From the NCBI GenBank assembly GCA_001566295.1, contig KQ964252.1, positions 1,054,001-1,118,000 of the forward strand: 64,000 nt of DNA, read 5' to 3'. The notes below the pieces were generated by a model. That model was given only the letters and a program-made list of their open reading frames with translations, had not been told where the DNA came from and made no database searches. Numbering within the stretch: position 1 is the stretch's first letter; each line of letters opens with the position of its first letter. Shown one piece after another: positions 10,776 through 22,033 of this stretch. The stretch is from Microdochium bolleyi (lineage: Eukaryota > Ascomycota > Sordariomycetes > Xylariales > Microdochiaceae). The translations under genes and the position numbers were made by a program.

Positions 10776-13700
10776 ATGAATACAGAACAGCCTGCAGCCT
10801 GCATTTCGGCAACTTCGGTCGCCACTGCCAAATACGGCGGTCCACTGCCACGACCAGTTGAAATGTGTCGCCCTCCATCGCAGCAACTTATTCCCGCCGA
10901 GACACGATTTCGCAAGCATTTCCGAGACTCGCCAGCTTCGGGAGGGACAGCGGACAAGCAACAACAGGGTCCCGGACTCCGAGGTCAACGATCAAAGTCA
11001 CTTGGCTTGGATGCCCCGACGCAAAAAGCCCTGAAGCTGGGTATTCTTCTCCCTGAAGAGGTAGCCCGTGCGACGAAACACCAGTCGGTACCGCTACAGG
11101 GACCCTCCGACATATCAGATGGTGGACAAAGCCCGTGGGCGCATCGTGAGCCTCAGGTGACATTTTCTCAACACCCGGCGTTACCCGAACTATCCGAGCC
11201 AGAGGCTTTGCGACTTGGCCTCCTTTTACCCACGGAGACGACCGTGACCGTGCCCGGCACCTCTCAAGACGATGTAAAGGAAAGGCGAGGACCGGACGAT
11301 GCTTTCTTCGAGGACTATCAACGATTCCCAGACGTGCGGCCAGCCAGCCAAGATGTCCTAGGTGGACTTTTCAAGAGATCCACGCCACGTGCACCTTCCT
11401 TCAGCGGCATTTCACCACTTCCGTCTCCACTGTCACCATCATTCGCTTCTCCCTGGTCAGCAAAGCGTCACAAGCCAACGAAGTCGGACGAGTCAGTGGG
11501 GGGTCCCGTGGAAGAAGCAGTCCTACAAGCAATAATAAGTAGGGTCCAAGAAGCAGGTACCACATATCGCTTGAGATTGGAGTGCGGCGATTTCGACGTC
11601 GGAACTGTGACCTCGCAGCTGTCGAGAGCCGGTGACGCTGGCGGTATTGCAGAAGCGACGTTCCCCAGCAATGAGGGAAACAGAGCGGACAAGGTGACGA
11701 ATCCTAAGGTCGCACCACTAGATTACGCCCGTGCATACTATCTCGAGCTGTCCCGCACTCGCAAGGAGGGCCGGAAAAGCCGGCTGCCCAGGCCACTCGT
11801 CCGACACCATCACACTAAAGGGCATAAGGAGTTCTTCGTTCTCTCAAAGGTGCCAGCTGCGGTCGCGGACGACGCTGCTATCCCACGCTTGCCACCGGCT
11901 CGGCTGCCTACGAGCAAAGACGAGGATCCAGCGTCACACGAAAACATTGATGTTGACCCTATCACAAGTCACGAGCCTGTGCAACGTGAGGAGAATCAAA
12001 ACAGGCTGATTGGAAGATGCGAGTCTCCAGACAGCACGGTCACAATGTTTCGCGTTCTGAAGAAGACCCGACGCACGCGCAGAGACAGCCAAAGCAGTCA
12101 CAGTATCACCAGCAGTACTCGGTCGGAGATGGACTCTGAGTTTATCAAATCTCCAATGCTTCCACCTGTGCTGCCCGAGCTTCAGTTCGCAGATTCCTCA
12201 GAGGATACCGAAGAAGCTCTGGGGCTCGCACGCATGCGCTCCATCGCGAAACAATACGACAGCAACGACTGGCGGACGATCAGCAGCATCCAAGATGGGC
12301 GTGAAGGAAATGTGAGGGCTGGCCCAGAGACGTACGACGAGGTCGAATCGAATGTTGAAACTATGGAGCATTCAATCTCATCGATCGACAACACAGGATC
12401 CCATGGCCAAACATCAGCAGATTGCGATAATTGGCATGGCGAGCCCTCGACGTCGTATTCACCAAACGCTACCAGTGTTCTCGAGAGCATACCGACCACA
12501 CAAACCGCCGCACACGACCATGCATATCTTTTGGAGGCCGCCGAAGTTTCTCCTCGCCAGTATACTGCTTTTCCTTCACTTAGAGATTATACTGTCACTG
12601 AGCTCAAGTCTGGATCGGGCAATGTGTTCTCCAATGCATCCACAGGAGCTCCACCTGCTCCCTACAGCTCGACGCAACCTTCATCCGCAGAAACGTCAAC
12701 GGGGGAAAAGAACAACGCAGACACATCCATTATCAACTCTCCTAGTGAACAACGTAGAGGGTCCCAATCATCCATACCAGGCCATGTTTCGCCCGAACAT
12801 CGCCCAGATCTGCCCGCTTCTAGTGGAGCCTACGAGCCAGGTGCAGGACTAATGTTTGGCCCTACGTTTGGCACAGCCAACAGTGGGGGAAGCGCCGGAT
12901 CGCCCACAACACCTGAGAGAACCTCGATATTGACGAAGTCCGTTGTGCCCCTCCCGCCAAGATCACGTCTTCGAGTGAAGCCAGTCAAGCTTTCCCTCAT
13001 GCCATCGCCCAAGAAGAGACAATCAGCCTGTGTACCGCCTCTCTTCACCCCGGTTCGGCCCGCTCCCATAGCTCCAGGCAGTTGCAAAGAGGCGAAGAGC
13101 ACGAGCCCGAAAAGTGCTAGTACGGCATCTGAAGGTACGCGTAAGATGACTGTCAAAGCACCACAGAGCCTGCCCGCCCTGGTATGCGCCTTGTCCGAGC
13201 CAGAAGGTGCACTGCCAGTGGCTGGAGCTGGTACAGATGATAGCACGACTGCAACACCTATAACTCCAACAGAAGAAGCAAACAAGGCTATGCACGATCT
13301 GATCGATGAGATGATAGATCACAGTGCTGGCGAGGCTGCCCATTATTCTGATAGCAACGACGATGATGAGGTGTCTGAACCACAACATTGGATAATGAAC
13401 TCAGTGTCAGCTCGCGGAGCAACACGTCGGTGGCAGCCGAACGACAGGGCCTCACCCACGAACCAGGAAGGAGGTTCACGAATCGGTGGCATATGCGACA
13501 GCCGCGAGCAGACGGAAATCATGGGCCTTCACAGGCTTGAGCAGCTCCCTTCCCCATCTCCACCGAGTGCCGGCCAGTCTCCAATCACACTGAGAAGTCA
13601 CTTCAGGACCGACAACGACAGTAGCGTTGCAATCAGCGACACACAATCACGCCGAGCACCGTCCGCCATGAGCCTAGGAGCACGACCAAATAGCTTTCTG

Positions 13701-14327
13701 GGATCACATCGCGAGACCAGCCATGACGATGATCGTTCTCGCCTGTCCGGCACGACCACCTCTTCGTCCCAATCGAAGGGTAGTCTGGCCACGGGTTCGA
13801 GCGAAAGTGTCAATTTCTTTCCCAGTCCAGGCGGCCACTATCCCTATAACGATGTGGTTCAAAGACCACGACTGTGGAAGGAGATCCCCGTGTTCGACAA
13901 GTACCAGGGCTCGCTAGTCGAGCAAGACGCCCGAGCCAAGGCTGCGAAGGAGGAGGCTGCACGTGTGATCCGAGAGCGGCGTGAGAAGAAGCTAGCCATC
14001 AAGGCAGAGAAGAAAGAGCTGAAGCGGCTGAAGAAGGTTGAGGCGAAAGAGTCGAAGATGATGGCTCCTGTTGCGAGTGAAGAAGAGTTCCGTATGACCG
14101 AGGAAGGTATGTCTCCGAGTCAGCAAGACGGCATCTCGCCGTTCAGCTGCCCCATGACCGCCACCTTGCCAGTGACTGGATTTGGCCGGAGCAGCGAGGT
14201 CATGGCAGACGTGCCAGCGATCAGTCAAGCGCCACGCAAGCAGCAGTCTCTTCCGGCGTTAAGAGCGAGAGCTTCTGCCAGAGTTCTGTCGAACATGTTT
14301 CGGCCTAATGCCGCGCCTGGCTCTTAG
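10776..14327 (+). CDS. Large low-complexity fungal protein, function unknown
   Basis: A single uninterrupted frame of 1183 codons starts at the first in-frame ATG (ACAATGAAT). I do not recognise a family. The protein is rich in Ser, Pro, Thr and charged residues and is probably mostly disordered. Two copies of a short motif occur: ALKLGILLPEE near residue 82 and ALRLGLLLPTE near 140. A strongly charged, probably coiled-coil segment (AKAAKEEAARVIRERREKK and the following Lys-rich residues) lies at about 1029-1097, after the more ordered-looking RPRLWKEIPVFDKYQGSLV. There is no signal peptide and no membrane segment. The size, absence of stops and conserved-looking C-terminal block support a real gene. 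Cytoskeletal or scaffold roles are possible but unsupported. Confidence 0.75.
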   Translation: MNTEQPAACISATSVATAKYGGPLPRPVEMCRPPSQQLIPAETRFRKHFRDSPASGGTADKQQQGPGLRGQRSKSLGLDAPTQKALKLGILLPEEVARATKHQSVPLQGPSDISDGGQSPWAHREPQVTFSQHPALPELSEPEALRLGLLLPTETTVTVPGTSQDDVKERRGPDDAFFEDYQRFPDVRPASQDVLGGLFKRSTPRAPSFSGISPLPSPLSPSFASPWSAKRHKPTKSDESVGGPVEEAVLQAIISRVQEAGTTYRLRLECGDFDVGTVTSQLSRAGDAGGIAEATFPSNEGNRADKVTNPKVAPLDYARAYYLELSRTRKEGRKSRLPRPLVRHHHTKGHKEFFVLSKVPAAVADDAAIPRLPPARLPTSKDEDPASHENIDVDPITSHEPVQREENQNRLIGRCESPDSTVTMFRVLKKTRRTRRDSQSSHSITSSTRSEMDSEFIKSPMLPPVLPELQFADSSEDTEEALGLARMRSIAKQYDSNDWRTISSIQDGREGNVRAGPETYDEVESNVETMEHSISSIDNTGSHGQTSADCDNWHGEPSTSYSPNATSVLESIPTTQTAAHDHAYLLEAAEVSPRQYTAFPSLRDYTVTELKSGSGNVFSNASTGAPPAPYSSTQPSSAETSTGEKNNADTSIINSPSEQRRGSQSSIPGHVSPEHRPDLPASSGAYEPGAGLMFGPTFGTANSGGSAGSPTTPERTSILTKSVVPLPPRSRLRVKPVKLSLMPSPKKRQSACVPPLFTPVRPAPIAPGSCKEAKSTSPKSASTASEGTRKMTVKAPQSLPALVCALSEPEGALPVAGAGTDDSTTATPITPTEEANKAMHDLIDEMIDHSAGEAAHYSDSNDDDEVSEPQHWIMNSVSARGATRRWQPNDRASPTNQEGGSRIGGICDSREQTEIMGLHRLEQLPSPSPPSAGQSPITLRSHFRTDNDSSVAISDTQSRRAPSAMSLGARPNSFLGSHRETSHDDDRSRLSGTTTSSSQSKGSLATGSSESVNFFPSPGGHYPYNDVVQRPRLWKEIPVFDKYQGSLVEQDARAKAAKEEAARVIRERREKKLAIKAEKKELKRLKKVEAKESKMMAPVASEEEFRMTEEGMSPSQQDGISPFSCPMTATLPVTGFGRSSEVMADVPAISQAPRKQQSLPALRARASARVLSNMFRPNAAPGS

Positions 14328-15138
14328 CCACGATTTTGTCCATGTAAATTGCACTGGTGTTCCGTGATGATGATTGATGTGTTAGGATTTGTGTTGGCGA
14401 ATGATGGGTTGTGTTTACTCACAATGCCTTTAGATCTGGTCCCGGAGATTAATACATCAATTTTTAGTCAGTTTCAGTACCATTTTTGACACAAAACCCT
14501 CACAATAGTTCGTGACAAGGTCTATTTTAAATTTATTATTTATTGTAAATCTTCCAAAGCCAAGGTATTGCTAATAGCCTATACTTGTCTCAGCAGTTGA
14601 AGACGGGGACAACGACGGTCTTGAGTGTCCTCTACAATACGCACTGTCGCAATTGCACGCAGTAGGTTCCCTTCCTACGCGCACCTTCCTAAATGATAGC
14701 CAGGCAAGCCGCCTCTTGTTGTTCTGAGGCCATTACCCGAGGGTGTATACGATAGCGTGAGGTGGATCCGATATCGGTTGCCAGACGCAGTCGTCAAAGG
14801 AGAGAGAGCTTTGGGAAAGTACAGGCGGGCGAAGCGAGCGCGGACACCTTCCGCCCTTGCAGGCTCCGCCCCACCCCGCATCCCCACACATTCGTCCCCG
14901 GCGTGAGGAGATACCGAGGACCACTCGACCAGGCTAGCTGGACCTTTCGACAATGCCATAATTCGCGGGGATTTCCCTGCTCGCCTCTCCCTGACCGACC
15001 CTCTCCCCGACCGACCCTCTCCCCGATCCCGATTCCAGTCCCGAGAAGTTGGCCGCTACAAGAAGTTACCCGCCTCACGCACGTCCACGACTACCATCAA
15101 ACACCCGCACAACCGCCTTGCCGGGAACGACTACGACC
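14328..15138. other. Intergenic, A/T-rich then C-rich
   Basis: An A/T-rich 3' flank (around 14500-14560) follows the orphan gene. A C-rich leader precedes the glutaryl-CoA dehydrogenase gene and contains a 16-bp tandem duplication. No gene is seen. Confidence 0.55.
14993..15024. repeat. Perfect 16-bp tandem duplication
   Basis: GACCGACCCTCTCCCC occurs twice in direct tandem, about 115 bp upstream of the GCDH start codon, probably in its leader or core promoter. Confidence 0.85.
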
Positions 15139-16586
15139 ATGTTCCGCCCTGCACTCACGAGGTCTGCGCGGCCTCTGGCTCAGTGCCTCCGCAGCAGAGG
15201 CTCGACACGCAGCTATGCCGCCTCCACACTGCCATTCGACTGGGAGGACCCCCTGAGGACCAAGGACTTGTTGACAGAGGAGGAGATTGCCATTATGGAC
15301 ACAGCCGAGCGCTACTGCCAGGAGCGATTACTGCCGCGAGTCACTCGTATGCTATGTGTTCCTTGCCTCCCAATTCTGACTCTACGCTTTGGACGAGACG
15401 CTAACCCTTGATACCGCCCTGGACAGAGGCATACCGCGATGAGCACTACGACCCCGCGATCCTCCGCGAGATGGGCGAGATCGGTCTCCTTGGAGCCAAC
15501 ATCACAGGCTACGGCTGTGCTGGTGCGTCCACGGTCGCGGCGGGACTGATCACCCGAGCGACGGAGCGGGTGGACAGCGGCTACCGGTCCGGCATGTCGG
15601 TGCAGTCCTCGCTAGTGATGGGCGGCATCGACGCCTGGGGCACCAAGGAGCACAAGGAGAAGTACCTCCCCGCCATGGCGCAGGGCAAGCTCCTCGGCGC
15701 GTTCGGCCTCACGGAGCCCAACCACGGCTCGGACCCGGCGTCCATGGAGACGGTGGCACGGCCCCATCCGACCAAGAAGGGCTACTACACGCTGACGGGC
15801 AGCAAGACGTGGATCACGCACTCGCCCATCGCCGACGTCTTCATGATCTGGGCCAAGCTCGAGGAGACGGGCAAGATCCGGGGGTTCCTGCTCGAGCGGG
15901 GGGACTGCCCGCCAGGCACGCTCGAGACGCCGCCCATCAAGAACAAGAACGGCCTGCGCGCCAGCATCACGGGCATGATCCACATGGACGGTGCGCCCGT
16001 GCCCATGGACAACATGTTCCCGGATGTCGAGGGCCTCAAGGGCCCGTTCACGTGCCTCAACTCTGCGCGCTACGGCATCTCGCTGGGCGTCATGGGCGCG
16101 CTGGAGGACTGCATCGCGCGCGCGCGCACGTACGCGCTCGAGCGCAAGCAGTTCAAGAACAACCCGCTCGCCAAGTACCAGCTCGTGCAGAAGAAGCTCG
16201 CGGACGCGGTGACGGACGCGACGTACGGCACGCTCGCGGCGATCCGCGTCGGGCGGCTCAAGGACGAGGGCAAGCTCGCACCCGAGGTCATGTCGATCGT
16301 CAAGCGGCAGAACTGCGACCGCGCGCTGGTCCACGCGCGCACGCTGCAGGAGATCTTTGGCGGCAACGCGGCCAGCGACGAGTACGGCATCGGCCGGCAC
16401 GTGGCCAACCTGTTTGTGACGCAGACGTACGAGGGCCAGAGCGACATCCACAGTAAGTTGGGAGCAGGCAATCCTTTTCGCCGTGGCTGTTGTTGCCTTG
16501 TCAAAACACAATCTTTTGCTAACTTTGCGCGTTACTCAGGTCTCATCCTTGGCAGGGCAATCACCGGTATCCAGGCTTTTGCGTAA
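15139..16586 (+). CDS. GCDH: Glutaryl-CoA dehydrogenase, mitochondrial
   Basis: Three exons, 15139-15346, 15427-16452 and 16540-16586, give 426 aa, the usual length of the family. GCDH is an FAD enzyme that oxidises and decarboxylates glutaryl-CoA to crotonyl-CoA in lysine/tryptophan breakdown in the mitochondrial matrix. Residues 1-28 form an Arg-rich presequence (MFRPALTRSARPLAQ). Acyl-CoA dehydrogenase signatures include GLTEPNHGSDPASM, TGSKTWITHSP and the C-terminal TYEGQSDIHSLILGRAITG, whose Glu (about residue 405) aligns with the catalytic base. The second intron (16453-16539) has GTAAGT and a CTCAG acceptor but is 87 nt long and contains no in-frame stop. An unspliced reading is therefore open and would insert 29 residues into the conserved C-terminus. 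The spliced form restores the family sequence exactly, so I prefer it. Confidence 0.95.
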
Positions 16587-17941
16587 ATTCGTTCCGCACT
16601 CCATGAGTGGTGGAAGGGTTGATAGCAGAGCCGCAAATAAAAAGTGATTCAGTCCTTGTCAGCTTAGATCTGAACTTGTGAAATCAGCACGTGCCGGCCA
16701 ATGGCATGACTAAAAGTGTCTTAGGACTCTTGGTCGTTGACCGGCAGTGGTTGCATGTGCCTACTAACACAGCATGCATGACGCAATGGTGAATCAGATC
16801 TCGCAGGCGCTGCCGATAAGATAGTCAGGCACGACACCGGTGGTGGCGTGGATGTCCTTCTGTTGCCCAAGCATGCGGAATGAATGGCTCGAATGGATCG
16901 AGCTGGACGCTCCATCACGGACAGGGCCTCCACATGCGCAGAAGAACCTGATGCAGGGTGGGGGCGGCCTGGTCGGCGGTTACCTTTTGCACACGACCAT
17001 GTGGGTGGTGAGTGGTGTTCATCAGGGTGGGTGGCGCAGATCCGCGATGACATGTCCGCTATCGTAATCAGGTACCAGACGTCGCGGAATCGCATCGAGC
17101 TGGACACCCTGCGGCATGAGTGGTGAAAGTCAGCCTTAGTCATGGGTTTGTTGGCCTCCGGCATCTCTTTCTCCCAAGCCTCCCTAGTCCCTGACAGGAG
17201 AAGTGGCGGCAGATATTGACAGAAGCCGTGAGCACGAGCCTTGACGCCTCCCACCGCGGCATGCTTCTAGCCGTCTGTGGCCGAACACGATGACAGGACA
17301 ACCTTGGAAGGAATGATTTGGACGTGAGAGGCACGAGTGACTCGCGGTGGTGGGCTCTTGCGGCTGGCGAGCCCAGCCAACCAGGCGGTCGGTTCGGCGG
17401 GTGCGGGCCCCTCAGGCGCTCAGGCTCGCCCGCTCGCCTGCCCAAATTCTCTCGCCTCCCTCCTCTTCCCCGCCAGCCCAGTCCCGTCTTGACCTTTCCC
17501 TCCTGTCCACCACGACGCAACCACGCTACGCATCATCACCTCTAGATACCCTGCTCCTGGTTCTACATCCTCGAGCACACGGCCTTCTGTCTGTCCCGTC
17601 TTTCCGGCACGCCATCTCGTCTCGGTACGTCCATCTTGTTGCTCGCTGTCGCCTGGCTCGGTCGCAAGAGCCTGCTTACCCCTCTCTTGTGTGCCTACCT
17701 GCCTGCCCGCCTGCCTCTCCGACCCTCCTTCACCATTTGCCCTGCCTCACACAGCCTCGTTTACCCGTTTGGCGGAACACTTTGTTTGCCTCTTCGCCGG
17801 CACGATGTAGCCCTCCATCTTCTTCTCCTGCATTCCATGCTGACTCTTGTTAAATAGTCTGCTCCAGCCAGCAGTCGTCGCCTTGCAGCCTCACCTGCAA
17901 GCCCCAATCTCACACAACCCACATCACCACATCCATACACA
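16587..17941. other. Intergenic with pyrimidine-rich leader
   Basis: There is no supported gene. From about 17440 to 17930 the + strand is strongly C/T-rich, including repeated CTGCC units near 17696-17715, as expected for the core promoter and leader of a highly expressed gene such as ubc4. Confidence 0.55.
16636..16641 (+). terminator. Possible polyadenylation signal for GCDH
   Basis: AATAAA lies 50 nt after the GCDH stop codon. It is a plausible positioning element, but fungal signals are loose. Confidence 0.4.
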
Positions 17942-18999
17942 ATGGCGTTGAAGCGCATCAACAAGGAACTCGCGGACCTCGGCCGGTATGTTGCCAGCAC
18001 TCTCGATACATCCATCACACTCGGCCGCACATCTCGGACAGCCTGCTCGCTTGCGATCGCTGCTGCATCGTCATCAACCCACGTCACCGTCGACACCGCT
18101 TCTCGCTCGTCAAGCAGACTCAGCTGTGGGTCGTTTGGCGGAAGCGGGGTCTAACGTTGCGATGGCCTCAGATGACCGCATTGGGTTTACGATACCTAGC
18201 GCGCGCAGCAAGCAAACAGCACGCCTTGCCGCCGACATCTCCCATCAAGTATTCACTGACGCTGTTTTCATGTAGTGATCCTCCATCTTCCTGCTCCGCC
18301 GGCCCTGTCGGCGAGGACCTGGTACGTCAGCACACATCCCTAAGGCTTGTCGTGATTTCTTCCTGGATGGCAGCAGCCTAGAAGGAAACAATCACAGCAA
18401 GAATCTATACGCACAAGACCTCCGCGACTAACCCGTATATCACTGTAGTTCCACTGGCAAGCGACAATCATGGGACCTGTAAGCTCACCCAACCACGCTC
18501 TACCCCGGCCTCAGCCTTGCGCCTGGGATAACGAGTCCCTTGACCATGGTCTTCGCCTCGCACATCGTCCACACGTTTTTCTCTATCTCGTGCATCAGCT
18601 GACACGTATACCAGGCCGACTCTCCATACCAGGGCGGCGTCTTCTTCCTGGCCATCCACTTCCCCACAGACTACCCTTTCAAGCCCCCGAAGGTCAACTT
18701 CACCACCAGAATTTACCACCCCAATATCAACTCCAACGGTAGCATCTGCTTGGACATCCTGAGGGACCAGTGGAGTCCTGCTCTTACTATTTCCAAAGGT
18801 GAGTATTTCCATATTTACCCTCACAATTCTTGTCATTGTATACTGACTCCCTGATGCAGTCCTTCTGTCCATCTGCTCCATGCTGACGGACCCCAACCCC
18901 GACGACCCGCTCGTGCCCGAGATCGCCCACGTCTACAAGCAGGACCGCGCCAAGTACAACGCGACCGCCGTGGAATGGACTCGCAAGTACGCTATCTAA
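17942..18999 (+). CDS. ubc4: Ubiquitin-conjugating enzyme E2, Ubc4/UbcH5 type
   Basis: This gene only appears after joining five exons: 17942-17985, 18276-18321, 18449-18478, 18615-18798 and 18860-18999. They total 444 nt and 147 aa, exactly the family length. Introns are 290, 127, 136 and 61 nt with GTATGT, GTACGT, GTAAGC and GTGAGT donors; the third exon is only 30 nt. The sequence is near-identical to fungal Ubc4/5: MALKRINKELADLG at the start, FHWQATIMGP, HPN at 75-77, the active-site Cys85 in NGSICLDIL, and SMLTDPNPDDPLVPEIA. It carries ubiquitin from E1 to many E3 ligases for turnover of short-lived and abnormal proteins. Position 41 is Ala (GPADSPYQGG) where Asn or Pro-Asn is common. 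An RBR-type E3 is encoded about 30 kb away. Confidence 0.97.
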
Positions 19000-21987
19000 G
19001 CTAGATGTTTCGTTCGGGATGCGGTTTACTGAAGATCTCGCCGCGGCTGCCTGCGACAACTCGCACGCACCAATTCGATGCATACTACCAACCGACCATT
19101 CATCGTCGAATCCCGAGCACGAGCGATCCCGCAAGAAAATGAACCGCTGCAGCCCGTCCTCAATTTCAGTCTCGGCATCGCCTTCGACTTCCATTTCTTA
19201 CAATGTTTGGGTTATCGCGCGGTGAATTCATCATATCATATGGCCCGATGGGGCGGTCTCATGAGCAACAACGAATTTGATACGACAAGAGCCGTGAGAG
19301 GGACAGGGCTTTCAGCTCGGGGTTTCCCACATGGAGGGGACGCGTGCGGATTCGCGTGTATTCGGTTGGTGGGATGTAGTGCTGGGTCTATTGTGCCAGC
19401 AGTCTGGCGCCTCGGATACGGAGAATACATAAATTTACCCGTCTCTACACTTTGTTCTGGCAGGGAACTGCTCGTATTGTGATGCGTCGTGCCACAGGGA
19501 GTGACGAAGTGATCCTGGGCATACGTGTCCGTTGGTTTCATTTGCATCCACACCTGTGGCATAGTTACCCGTTTAGATTGATCCTACTTCACCTTTAAGT
19601 GGCCTGACAGTGAAAGAAAATGTCCCGACTCACTCCACAGTGGCCCTGAAGCTCGCAGCCATATGAAACATTCCTACGATGTGGTACGCCAACATCCTCC
19701 ATGGGTATCTGGCGGCCCTCGAAACACAACGCGCAGTCTGACGACAGCCTATGGGGCTTTCTCCGGAGCCAGGAAGACTGAGCCGTGGTCGAACATCGTG
19801 CCTTCATGTTGGGTATATGCGACGATGTGGTCTAAGTGATGTTATCAGACACGAGTGGTACGATCTTGGCCCTATGTGTTGGTTGTACGAGACCAAGAGA
19901 GGATACCCCAGGATAGAGCCAAATCAAGATGGCATGCACAGAAAGTACTCTGCTTGAATCGGCCAACGAGAGTGCGTTTCCAAATCCTCTGTGAGACGCG
20001 CTTTGATGCCGACGAGGACTAAGCACCGCTTCTCTATTCCGCAATTGGTCTTGCATCGTCGTTATCAGGGACGGGTCAAGATCACGAGACAACGACCAAG
20101 CTTATCCCCACGATAAGCTCGACACCAACTCTCATGGCAAGGGTTGTGGCTTGCAGGACGGAACATCGGAGAATTTGGTCCTTGGTGTTCTGCGCTGCCG
20201 TGATTACTAGATCTGTGTGCTCCATCGATAAGATACGCGCATCCATGGATGACAGCACCGAGGACACCTTGAATGATTACGACAGTGAGCGCGGAAGAGA
20301 ATGGTGGGGTTCCTGAGCCCAGCGAGCCCAGCAGCGCGAGCCCCTCTTCCGCTCCACCACACACCTGGGCACCTCCTGACTTGGAGCCCCCTGGCAGGGC
20401 ACAAGTGTCGCGGGAACCCTGGCTGAAACATGGCCATTTCCTGCGAATTTGCCCTCTTCAGGTCGACGACGCTGGACTTGTCGACCGTCGGCCAGTCGGG
20501 GTCCTCGGGCTACACGCTTTTGTCATTCTGAACGACAGCATCCCCTCATGGCGCCATTACCCACTCGCTTCAAACATGCCTCTGACAGGCCTGCAGCAGC
20601 CCTATCGAGCAGCTCTTCGCGCCTCGAGAAGCGCCCGCTCGCTCTCTCCTGGGCGGGCGACCGCGCAATGACCCTCCTGCCTCAGGGCTGACCGCCGGAG
20701 TGGATGTGCATCTTCAAACAATGTTCACGTAACGGCAGTGGCTGCGTCGTCTCGAAGGCCGCGTGCTGGGCCAGAGGTCGAGGCCGAGGCGAAGGTGTCA
20801 TGTCAATTGCAGCCGGCAAGGTGGGAGCAGCGGCTGTCGACAGAGTCATCTGCGGTATCATGCAGTACCTTGCGGCAAGCAAACGAGGTTTGTGAGATCC
20901 TCTGCTGTCGTTCAAGTGCTCAACAGCCACCTCATCTCAAGTCCGGCCTCGTGGGTGGCCTGGTCCATTGCACAGCTGCAAGGGTCGCAGCTTGGCATCT
21001 TGAGTCTCGCCCTGCGCCGACCCGATGTTGACGAAAAGAGCAGGCAATGGGCCTCTGCATGTTGTGATTCTGGCATGCGACTGCGATCCCTCTCATGCAG
21101 ATCTCGACTCGTAAGCTCCCGCTCTTGCACGTTTCAACACCGCGGCCTGGCGGGCGCTCCCAATCAGATCCAGCACCGCGCGCATGCCATACGTCGACGC
21201 TGTGCTGCCGTTTCAGATCCCCTTTGCACAGCTGGAAAGTGCACGGCCGGACCCCCCGTTCGCAGCGGCGGGCGCTTCCAGACACCCCTGATCCCCGACC
21301 AGGGTTTCGTCGCCCGTTGGGAATCTGGCCCGGCAGTGTGTCTGGGGTCTCGTCTTGACGCCCCTGTTTCTCGTACGATGGCCGCGTGCCTTGAGGCTCT
21401 TCTGTGTTGCAGGGCCCGCCCGTCTGTGGTACCGGGGTCGCCGCCTTTGTGGCTGGCCCAATACTGAACGGCCTATGTACCTCTTTTCTACTCCTGCAAC
21501 TCCCATGCTTCCCGCCCTCGCGAGCGCAACATCCTTAGTTCGACATTGATCCGGCTCGTGATCGCATCACCAAAGGTGTTCCGGTTAGCAGCAAAAGCAG
21601 CAGCCTGGTGCTAGCGCATTCCTTTGTTCACTGTATGTATTGGGCCCGAACGACCTCCTCGATCACCAACGACAACCGCAACCACTGTTCATGGGAAAAA
21701 AGGACAGCAGACGTGGCTTTCCAGTGGAGGGTCGACAACAAACCGAGGACATCTGCTTACCTCGCCGGCGAGCACAGGTCTACACTCGTTTCCGACAGTT
21801 ACGTTCTACACACCATCAAACTTGGCCAGTACGGTTCGACAACGCGACGCTTCTGGGGTACAACAAGGATCCCAAGGCTTACCGACGACGACTGTTTCCA
21901 TTTATTTCAGCAGGATCTGAAATCAACATACTCTAATACAACTAATTACCACCTCACATATCGACCTCGACAGCACAACCTCGCAAG
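19000..21987. other. 3-kb intergenic region upstream of noxB
   Basis: Only unsupported short frames occur on both strands. The last 350 bp probably hold the noxB leader and contain an ATG at 21635 that opens a 132-codon frame running out of phase over the noxB start. I see no RNA gene or repeat family. Confidence 0.5.
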
Positions 21988-22033
21988 ATGGATTCAGACA
22001 AAGTTACGGAGCGTGCTCGGTGGACGCCGCTGA
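21635..22033 (+). promoter_or_regulatory. Candidate overlapping upstream ORF of noxB
   Basis: ATG at 21635 (in GTATGTATT) opens 132 codons that end at 22033, 46 nt inside noxB and in another phase. It would matter only if the noxB transcript starts upstream of 21635 and this segment is not spliced out. Product resemblance: none seen. Confidence 0.3.

Noticed and set aside
20763..21467. 234-codon plus-strand frame upstream of noxB
   Set aside because: Translation has no recognisable domain and biased Ser/Arg/Cys composition; overlapping frames of similar length exist on both strands.
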